Origin: Bacillus sp. FJAT-47783
Lineage (GTDB): Bacteria; Bacillota; Bacilli; Bacillales; Aeribacillaceae
NCBI RefSeq assembly: GCF_022808615.1
Contig: NZ_JAKZKS010000007.1
Location: 62,001-126,000 of the forward strand
Direction: 5' to 3'
DNA: 64,000 bases
The position numbers and the translations under genes were made by a program. Under the pieces are notes generated by a model, which was not told where the DNA came from, did not search any database, and was given only the letters and a program-made list of their open reading frames with translations. Positions 58,275 through 64,000 of this stretch are shown here, piece after piece (position 1 is the first letter of the stretch; each line of letters opens with the position of its first letter).

Positions 58275-58774
58275 GAATTCCTCCGTATTATCGAAAACCA
58301 TCTTGGCAACGTTTTTTTGTTGGAATGGTGTTTGGCGCACTAATTAGCTGGGGATTCTTCATCTATTCCTATGGATCTTTACAAGAACGATATATTGAGA
58401 CCATTACAAAACAAAGAGAAACAATTAAAGAACTAAATAAGGAAATTGATATTTGGAAAAACGATGTACAAAAATTGAATGATAAAAATGAGGAATTATT
58501 AACCGTTCAAAGTATAAAAATTAATATTCAAAACGGTAAACGTTATAATTTGGATAAATTTATGGAATACTCCATAAAAAGACATATTGAAGAAGATTTG
58601 TCTGATTTAAAAGGAAAAGATATTGAGAGCGTCATTAACACAAGGTATTTAATTACAAAAGCGGTGGAAAATGAAGAATTTCCAGTGGAAGATCGAAAGT
58701 TCAGAGCAAAAGTAACACAACTCGTCCTCTCAACTACAATTATTATTGAAGTGGAGATTATAAAAGTACGCTGA
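58271..58774 (+). CDS. ytrI: Sporulation membrane protein YtrI
   Basis: A 167-residue protein: an N-terminal MRIPPYYRKPSWQRFF, one membrane helix (about residues 17-36), a coiled coil (45-85, TIKELNKEIDIWKNDVQKL), and a soluble C-terminal domain. It corresponds to B. subtilis YtrI, made with YtrH under sigma-E. ATG at 58271 overlaps the ytrH TGA, with AGGAG nine bases upstream. Confidence 0.86.
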   Translation: MRIPPYYRKPSWQRFFVGMVFGALISWGFFIYSYGSLQERYIETITKQRETIKELNKEIDIWKNDVQKLNDKNEELLTVQSIKINIQNGKRYNLDKFMEYSIKRHIEEDLSDLKGKDIESVINTRYLITKAVENEEFPVEDRKFRAKVTQLVLSTTIIIEVEIIKVR

Positions 58775-58910
58775 GCTTGAATATTTTCAAAAAAAATCTC
58801 GTTAAACGTGAAAGTTTTTTGAAAATTTTCTAATTTTATCGCATTTCATCTCATTTTTGGATACAATAGAGGTAGAAATATAGGATCAAGTGAAAGGAGG
58901 AAAATGTATT

Positions 58911-59105
58911 ATGTTAATTATTAATCATAAGCAAATGGCAAAAGAAAAAGTCGAGCGCATCCGAAATGGGGTTTCTGCTTTTGCTGAATCTGCTGATTTA
59001 GTAAATTTAATCAAAAAAGAACTTGAAGAACAAAATTTACAAGTATATGAAGATGTTACTGAATTCGGTTCTTGGTTCATACCTGTTCGTGAAGAACAGC
59101 AGTAG
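58911..59105 (+). CDS. Small conserved hypothetical protein
   Basis: A 64-residue soluble protein beginning MLIINHKQMAKEKVERIRNG, with SFAF-free helix VNLIKKELEEQNLQVYEDV and ending FGSWFIPVREEQQ. ATG at 58911 has AAAGGAGG ten bases upstream, a strong site; an earlier in-frame GTG overlaps that site. A TACAAT at about 58863 may be its -10. I do not recognise a function. It sits between ytrI and nrnA and ends before a bidirectional terminator. Confidence 0.75.
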   Translation: MLIINHKQMAKEKVERIRNGVSAFAESADLVNLIKKELEEQNLQVYEDVTEFGSWFIPVREEQQ

Positions 59106-59230
59106 GATAGGGACCCTCACTATTCACCATCATCGCCTTACTTCCACTACAAAAATTCAAAGACCCACTGTCTATTTCTAAAAAAACCGATTCATTTTAA
59201 ATGAATATGAATGCTTCATACAAACAGCAT

Positions 59231-59259
59231 AAAAAAGAGGGCAAAGTGCCCCTTTTTTT
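59231..59259. terminator. Bidirectional terminator between the small gene and nrnA
   Basis: GAGGGCA/TGCCCC stem with loop AAG, followed by TTTTTTT on the plus strand and TTTTTT on the minus strand; it overlaps the nrnA stop codon. Confidence 0.85.
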
Positions 59260-60196
59260 ATGCTTCAGAACATAGCTTATCTAATTCTTGAATAACCTCA
59301 TCCATCTCATCCCAATGATAAATGGTCGCACCTGATGCCATTGGATGTCCTCCACCACGGAACTTCTTTGCTAACTCATTAATGATCGGCCCTTTTGAAC
59401 GAAGTCGAACACGAATCTGGTCTTCTTCTTCAACGAAAAAGATCCAAGCTTTTACCCCTTCAATATTCCCTAATGTTCCAACGAGTTGTGATGCTTCTGA
59501 CGGCAAGACTGAAAACTTAGTAAGCAATTCTTTTGTTATTTTTATATAAGCCGCTCCCGAATCATGTAAAGTAAAGTTTTGAAGAACATATCCATTTAGT
59601 TTCGCTACTGTTCGTTTCATTTTATACATTTCGTCATACATATTTGTGTAAGAAAAATCATATTCAATTAATTCGCTTGCATATTTAAATGTTTTCTTCG
59701 TTGTACTTGGGAATAGAAACCTTCCTGTATCCCCAACAATTCCAGCATAAATAAGACGGGCAGCTTCTGAGGTCATCGTTAACCCTTCTTCTTTCCCAAA
59801 TAGGTAGAGTTCATAAATCATTTCACTCGTTGAGCTTGCACTTGTACTCACCCACAATACGTCACCATAAAGATCCTCATTTGGATGATGGTCAATTTTT
59901 ATTAATTCCGCTCCTTTTTTATATCGCTTATCGCATATACGTTCCTCGTTGGCCGTATCACAAACAATGACGAGAGCTCCTTCATATACTTCATCATCAA
60001 TTTGGTCCATTTTGTACATAAATTGTAGTGAAGGTTCATCTTCTCCCACTACAAAAATTTGTTTATTAGGAAATGACGCCTTTAATAACTCAGCTAAACC
60101 ACATTGTGAGCCATATGCATCTGGATCTGGACGAACGTGGCGATGAATGATGATCGTATCGTATTGTTGAATTTTTTCTAAAATGTCTTTTTTCAT
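59258..60196 (-). CDS. nrnA: NanoRNase / pAp phosphatase NrnA
   Basis: 312 residues (B. subtilis YtqI/NrnA, 313), of the DHH/DHHA1 family. Metal-binding motifs: HRHVRPDPDAYGS (motif I), VCDTAN, IDHHPNED (the DHH motif, near residue 103), and the C-terminal DHHA1 substrate site FRGGGHPMASG. It degrades 2-5-mer RNAs left by other RNases and dephosphorylates 3'-phosphoadenosine 5'-phosphate. AAAGGAGAAGG precedes the ATG. Divergent from ytpI. Confidence 0.94.
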   Translation of the reverse strand: MKKDILEKIQQYDTIIIHRHVRPDPDAYGSQCGLAELLKASFPNKQIFVVGEDEPSLQFMYKMDQIDDEVYEGALVIVCDTANEERICDKRYKKGAELIKIDHHPNEDLYGDVLWVSTSASSTSEMIYELYLFGKEEGLTMTSEAARLIYAGIVGDTGRFLFPSTTKKTFKYASELIEYDFSYTNMYDEMYKMKRTVAKLNGYVLQNFTLHDSGAAYIKITKELLTKFSVLPSEASQLVGTLGNIEGVKAWIFFVEEEDQIRVRLRSKGPIINELAKKFRGGGHPMASGATIYHWDEMDEVIQELDKLCSEA

Positions 60197-60325
60197 AACC
60201 TTCTCCTTTAAATCGTTACTTTTTCTTAATTAAACCATAAATTGTCTAACGAAATGAAGTGTTGTTGGCAATTTCTTTTTATAAGCTATACAATAATATT
60301 GGAGTTTATATGTGGAGGTAGGAAT

Positions 60326-60625
60326 ATGGAAATATTTGTTATTCTTATTGTTGTTTCTTTATCTTTTTATGTATTTTATAAAATAAAATTTTTCCGAACA
60401 AAACGTCCAATGGAAAAACAGTGGATCTCTTCAAAATCAAGTATCGCACTTGGTTCATTCGTTTTCTTTTTCGGGCTAAATCAACTCTTTTTATTTCGAT
60501 CTACTGTTGCCACTGTTGTCGGAATCACCTTTATTCTCATCGGAGCAGGTAGCGCTTGGGCAGGATATCGAGCTTATAAGCATTTCCTTCCTCTAGCTGT
60601 TCAAGAAGCGAAGGAATCGAAGTAA
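60326..60625 (+). CDS. ytpI: YtpI family membrane protein
   Basis: A 99-residue protein with three hydrophobic helices (about residues 2-17, 41-58 and 62-80) and the signature SSKSSIALGSFVFFFGLNQL. It matches B. subtilis ytpI (100), found between nrnA and ytoI. ATG at 60326 has GGAGGTAGG upstream; earlier in-frame codons have no ribosome site. Function unknown. Confidence 0.83.
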   Translation: MEIFVILIVVSLSFYVFYKIKFFRTKRPMEKQWISSKSSIALGSFVFFFGLNQLFLFRSTVATVVGITFILIGAGSAWAGYRAYKHFLPLAVQEAKESK

Positions 60626-60633
60626 TATTTGTT

Positions 60634-60667
60634 AAAGGACAGCGAAGGAAAAGTATTGCTGTCCTTT
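60634..60667 (+). terminator. Terminator of ytpI
   Basis: AAAGGACAGC/GCTGTCCTTT perfect ten-pair stem, loop of 14, then CGTTT; nine bases after the stop. It also lies 54 bases beyond the ytoI stop on the other strand. Confidence 0.7.
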
Positions 60668-60720
60668 CGTTTAAATGCCCTCATAAAGTTTTTAGTTTGT
60701 ACATTGCTAAAAAGCAAGTA

Positions 60721-62049
60721 TTAATGCCTGTCTATTAATTGAACCATCAACATAGCCTTTCCAACAATGGTACCACCTTGGAATACTTCAACATCAATTT
60801 TCCCAAATTTCCGGCCTACGTCCAATATTTTTGGATGAACTTCAATAATGCTTTCCATTTGGACAGGCTTTAAGAAGTAGATCGTCATATTCTCAACTAC
60901 AAGCTCTCCTTTTTTTTGAATGCGTAAATGGTAATTGGCTACTTCAGTTACTAATGTTGTAAACGCACCGTATGAAATCGTACCGTATTGATTCGTCATC
61001 TGCGGTGTAACTTCACAACGGTAAATATTCGTCTCTCTCGCATCATCTGATAAATTGACAATTTGTCTCGTAATAAGGTCATCAATTTTTTCACCTGTAT
61101 GCGGTTGTCGTTGAATGGATTGAAGTGCCTTTAAAACGTCTTGACGGCTAATAATCCCTTCAATTCTTCCTTGAGAATCGACAACAGGTAACATTTCAAT
61201 CCCTTCCCATACCATCATTTGTCCAACCGAGGCAACGGATGTTTTCCCAGAAACCGTAATTGGGTTTTTTGTCATCACTCTTTCAATGAGATTGTCTTTT
61301 TCATGCCCCATGATATCTTTTGATGTGACGATACCGACAACCTTCAACTGCTCATCTATTACTGGAAATCGCCCGTGTCCTGTGCTACGGTTCAATTCAT
61401 ACCATGTTTCGATAACATCATCCGGCTTTAAAGAAACTGTATTGCTTATTGGTGTTAAGATGTCTTCTACAAGGACAATTTCCTTTTTAATTAATTGGTC
61501 GTAAATAGCTCGATTAATCATCGTTGCAACAGTAAATGTGTCATAGCTTGTAGAAATAATCGGTAACTCTAGTTCATCTGCTAATTTTTTATTTTCATCT
61601 TCTGTATCGAATCCACCGGTAACTAATACAGCCGCGCCTGCTTCTAATGCCGCTTGCTGAGCTCTTGTTCGATTTCCAACAATCAACAAGTTTCCTGCAC
61701 CTGTATAGCGCATCATCGCATCGAGCTTCATCGCACCAATGACAAATTTATTTAATGTTTTGTGTAAACCTGCTTTTCCTCCTAAAACTTGTCCATCCAC
61801 AATGTTAACAACTTCTGCGTATGTTAATTTTTCTATATTTTCTTTTTTCTTCTGCTCGATTCGGATCGTACCAACACGTTCAATCGTCGATACATACCCT
61901 TTGTTTTCAGCATCTTTAATCGCTCGATAGGCCGTTCCTTCACTAACATTCATAACTTTAGCGATTTGTCGTACGGATATTTTTTCCCCTACTGGAAGTG
62001 AATCGATGTATTGTAAAATTTGCTCATGCTTTGTCGCCAAGTTTTTCAC
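60721..62049 (-). CDS. ytoI: CBS-domain protein YtoI with winged helix and hot-dog fold
   Basis: 442 residues (B. subtilis YtoI, 439). Four parts: an N-terminal GntR-like helix-turn-helix (about 1-65, ISVRQIAKVMNVSEGTAYRA), a DRTGG domain (70-185, VLGGKAGLHKTLNKF), a CBS pair (190-310, GRFPVIDEQLKVVGIVTSKD and EMLPVVDSQGRIEGIISRQD), and a C-terminal hot-dog domain (325-440). The CBS pair probably binds an adenine nucleotide and the HTH suggests DNA binding, but the role is not known. Confidence 0.88.
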   Translation of the reverse strand: MKNLATKHEQILQYIDSLPVGEKISVRQIAKVMNVSEGTAYRAIKDAENKGYVSTIERVGTIRIEQKKKENIEKLTYAEVVNIVDGQVLGGKAGLHKTLNKFVIGAMKLDAMMRYTGAGNLLIVGNRTRAQQAALEAGAAVLVTGGFDTEDENKKLADELELPIISTSYDTFTVATMINRAIYDQLIKKEIVLVEDILTPISNTVSLKPDDVIETWYELNRSTGHGRFPVIDEQLKVVGIVTSKDIMGHEKDNLIERVMTKNPITVSGKTSVASVGQMMVWEGIEMLPVVDSQGRIEGIISRQDVLKALQSIQRQPHTGEKIDDLITRQIVNLSDDARETNIYRCEVTPQMTNQYGTISYGAFTTLVTEVANYHLRIQKKGELVVENMTIYFLKPVQMESIIEVHPKILDVGRKFGKIDVEVFQGGTIVGKAMLMVQLIDRH

Positions 62050-62126
62050 CCTTTATGAATCTGTCGTTTAAAAAAGTGTGCAAAATCTTCTAACACTTTT
62101 CATTATATAGGTGAATAGGCGTTATA

Positions 62127-62366
62127 TCAACGTGAACCCATTGTTTGACGTTTATATGTCCGAGTAACAGTATGAGCTTTTGATGAGGAACCCCTCTTTT
62201 TTTCATGATGTAAATAGGCATACAAATTCCCACCAATTGAACTTAATGCAAAAAAAAGCCAAGCCAATGAAAAGATCATCTGTTCTACTGATTGTGTAAC
62301 AGATAAATAAGGAAGACTAAAAAACAAAAGACCGATTCCTATGATCGTATAAAGAAGGTTTTTCAA
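62127..62366 (-). CDS. Small membrane protein with basic tail
   Basis: A 79-residue protein with two hydrophobic helices (residues 4-20 and 28-50) and a basic, serine-rich C-terminus (HHEKKRGSSSKAHTVTRTYK). AGGTGATAAC lies before the ATG at 62366. No known family is recognised. It is 77 bases upstream of ytoI and could be co-transcribed with it. Confidence 0.7.
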   Translation of the reverse strand: MKNLLYTIIGIGLLFFSLPYLSVTQSVEQMIFSLAWLFFALSSIGGNLYAYLHHEKKRGSSSKAHTVTRTYKRQTMGSR

Positions 62367-62448
62367 CTTGTTATCACCTCTTTGTCCTTTTTTATTTCCT
62401 TTATTAATTTTTTATGCTTAAAATTTGTATACATGCCAGTTAAAGAAT

Positions 62449-62515
62449 AAAAGCACAAGGCGTTCCAATTGGAGCTGGACAAAGAAGATTCCATTTATTA
62501 CTGAAAACTTGATCA
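62449..62515 (+). repeat. Degenerate intergenic repeat, copy 8 (short)
   Basis: AAAAGCACAAGGCGTTCCAA near the start and ATTACTGAAAACTTGATC at the end match the two ends of the copies at 40010 and 50248; the middle is deleted. Confidence 0.5.
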
Positions 62516-62523
62516 GATACGAC

Positions 62524-62547
62524 AAAAAGAGGCATCAAGGATGCCCC
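62524..62547 (-). terminator. Terminator of ytkL
   Basis: Minus strand GGGGCATC/GATGCCTC stem with three-base loop and TTTTT, 16 bases after the ytkL stop. Confidence 0.85.
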
Positions 62548-62563
62548 CAATAAATGAATTAAC

Positions 62564-63244
62564 TTATAGTTCAATTGCTTGTCCTGCTGATAATGCGACG
62601 CCAACACCTTCAGGCAGTTCGTTCACAAATTCGTTTGGATTTTGTTCGATTACTGGAAACGTGTTGTAATGAATCGGAACCACTTTACGAGCATGTAACC
62701 ACTCAGCCGCTGCTAATGCATCTTCCGGCCCCATTGTAAAATTATCGCCAATTGGTAAAAAGGCTACATCAATGTCATGGCGTTCGCCAATCATTTTCAT
62801 GTCAGAAAATAGCGCGGTATCCCCTGCATGATAAACGGTTTTTCCTTCTGATGTAAATAAAATCCCTGATGGCATGCCTGTATAAATGATTTGGCCATCT
62901 TCATCAGTAAAGCTTGACCCGTGGAAGGCTTGTGTGAGTTTAACTTTTCCAAACTCAAACGTATGAGCACCACCAATATGCATCGGGTGTGTGTTTATAC
63001 CTTTTGTCCCTAAATAAGAGGCAAGTTCAAATGGGGCGACAACAAGTGCATCATTTTGTTTAGCAATTTTGACTGTATCTCCAACATGATCGTTATGCCC
63101 ATGTGTTAAAAGAATTACGTCCACTTTTACTTCCTCTACATTTAAATCTGTCGTTTCATTTCCACTAATAAATGGATCAATGATTACTTTTTTTCCATTC
63201 GTTTCGATTTGGACAACTGAATGCCCGTGATACGATACTTTCAT
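62564..63244 (-). CDS. ytkL: Metal-dependent hydrolase of the UPF0173 / metallo-beta-lactamase fold
   Basis: 226 residues, the length of B. subtilis YtkL. The metallo-beta-lactamase motif [12 protein letters not shown] lies near residue 52; further ligands are in [15 protein letters not shown] and VPIHYNTFP. The fold suggests a hydrolase with two metals, but the substrate is unknown. ATG at 63244 (MKVSYHGHS) is the start used by homologues and has GGGGA 11 bases upstream; an ATG four codons earlier adjoins that site too closely. Confidence 0.87.
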   Translation of the reverse strand: MKVSYHGHSVVQIETNGKKVIIDPFISGNETTDLNVEEVKVDVILLTHGHNDHVGDTVKIAKQNDALVVAPFELASYLGTKGINTHPMHIGGAHTFEFGKVKLTQAFHGSSFTDEDGQIIYTGMPSGILFTSEGKTVYHAGDTALFSDMKMIGERHDIDVAFLPIGDNFTMGPEDALAAAEWLHARKVVPIHYNTFPVIEQNPNEFVNELPEGVGVALSAGQAIEL

Positions 63245-63391
63245 ATGTATATTCATCCCCTTTTTTCATTTTCTTTTATTGTACATGATCCGAACCTTTT
63301 CTATCGATACTTCAAGGAAATTTTTTCTTCCAAAAAGATTTCTTTTTTAATGACGAAATGAGGCGGTCTAAGATAAATCACTCCAAAATTA

Positions 63392-63431
63392 AGACCCAAA
63401 GAATGATGTAAACTCAACATACTTTGGGTCT
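63392..63431 (-). terminator. Terminator of ald
   Basis: AGACCCAAAG/CTTTGGGTCT perfect ten-pair stem with a 20-base loop; minus strand continues TAATTTTGG, so the T-run is interrupted. Confidence 0.65.
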
Positions 63432-63488
63432 ACCTTTTTAGATTTCGGTGCGTAAATACTACTTTTCGGACAGACCCGTCTAGTTTCA

Positions 63489-64000
63489 TTACGCTTGATT
63501 AAGTAATTCATGAGCTGACATATACGATAATCCATGCGCTTCGGCTACCGCTTTATATGTGACATAACCGTCTAACGTATTAATCCCTTTTTGCAATGGT
63601 TCATTTTCCAATGCAGCTTGAACATATCCTTTATTTGCAATTTGAATCGCATAGGGTACGGTTACATTGGTTAACGCAATAGTAGATGTTCTCGGTACGG
63701 CCCCTGGCATATTAGCCACTGCATAATGGAGTACACCGAACTTTTCATATGTTGGGTTATCATGTGTCGTAATTCGATCCGTCGTTTCAAATATGCCCCC
63801 TTGATCGATAGCAATATCAACAACGACCGAACCTTCACCCATCGATTCAATCATTTCTTTCGTCACTAATTTCGGTGCCTTTGCTCCAGGAATAAGTACA
63901 GCGCCAATAACTAAATCAGAATCTCGTACCGCTTCCATAATGTTATATGGATTCGACATTAATGTATGAACATCTTGTTTAAAAATATCATCTAGTTGTC
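63489..64000 (-). CDS. ald: Alanine dehydrogenase (C-terminal part only)
   Basis: The frame is open to the right edge of the window: it reads [20 protein letters not shown] then [20 protein letters not shown] and ends [11 protein letters not shown]. These are the NAD-binding and C-terminal substrate regions of alanine dehydrogenase, with the conserved DIAIDQGG and [12 protein letters not shown]. About 170 residues are present; the N-terminal half lies outside. The enzyme interconverts L-alanine and pyruvate and is needed for normal sporulation in B. subtilis. An internal ATG at 63959 is not the true start. Confidence 0.95.
   Translation of the reverse strand, partial: QLDDIFKQDVHTLMSNPYNIMEAVRDSDLVIGAVLIPGAKAPKLVTKEMIESMGEGSVVVDIAIDQGGIFETTDRITTHDNPTYEKFGVLHYAVANMPGAVPRTSTIALTNVTVPYAIQIANKGYVQAALENEPLQKGINTLDGYVTYKAVAEAHGLSYMSAHELLNQA

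Noticed and set aside
58783-58830. AT-rich hairpin after ytrI
   Set aside because: The stem is only A and T (TTTTCAAAAAA/TTTTTTGAAAA), too weak to call a terminator with confidence.

Overview
The window is a stretch of a low-GC Firmicute chromosome, almost certainly Bacillaceae (Bacillus sensu lato). The evidence is gene order that follows the Bacillus subtilis lcfA-to-ald arc nearly gene by gene, Bacillus-type start signals (strong AGGAGG ribosome sites, frequent TTG/GTG starts, the ATT start of infC), T-box leaders, sigma-A and sigma-W promoters, and sporulation genes (sspI, ytxC, ytaF, ytrH, ytrI). Nearly all genes lie on the minus strand, so the text follows them from high to low coordinates within each operon. 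Species cannot be named from the sequence alone.

Layout. 1-4.1 kb: fatty-acid degradation (lcfA; fadR-fadB-etfB with a FadR-box promoter). 4.0-10.8 kb: yshE with a newly seen 27-codon partner, mutS2, polX, yshB, zapA, then rnhC on the plus strand. 11-15.6 kb: pheST behind a T-box, then the rRNA/tRNA methyltransferase ysgA. 15.6-17 kb: a tnpB-only IS605/IS1341-type element whose reading frame is broken near its 5' end and whose right end supplies the present 5' end of ysgA. 17-24.6 kb: sspI, ysdC, a dimeric dUTPase, sigma-W-driven ysdB, ysdA, the infC-rpmI-rplT operon with its L20-type leader, thrS with a T-box, ytxC. 24.8-30.1 kb: dnaI, dnaB, nrdR, an unnamed cytosolic protein, speD with a long foldable leader, and gapB with two CcpN boxes. 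30.2-39.9 kb: coaE, ytaF, mutM, polA, hflC-hflK, phoR-phoP. 40-44.3 kb: a MaoC-like protein and the TCA genes mdh, icd, citZ. 44.8-47.2 kb: ytwI, ytvI, fxsA. 47.3-54.3 kb: pyk-pfkA; accA-accD with a GntR-type regulator and malic enzyme. 54.4-64 kb: dnaE, ytrHI, nrnA, ytpI, ytoI, ytkL and the 3' part of ald.

Functionally the region links central carbon metabolism (glycolysis, TCA, malic enzyme to malonyl-CoA, gluconeogenic GapB) with its regulators, and replication/repair (DnaB, DnaI, DnaE, PolA, PolX, MutS2, MutM, RNase HIII). There is no CRISPR array, prophage, rRNA or tRNA gene that I can see.

The most interesting non-coding signals are: a candidate structured RNA in the 135-nt speD leader with a possible anti-Shine-Dalgarno pairing; a TGGTCTGACCA operator just downstream of the malic-enzyme promoter, likely bound by the co-encoded GntR-family protein; a 21-bp perfect inverted repeat over the lcfA promoter in place of a FadR box; and a family of degenerate intergenic repeats, all in the same orientation, sitting between operons.
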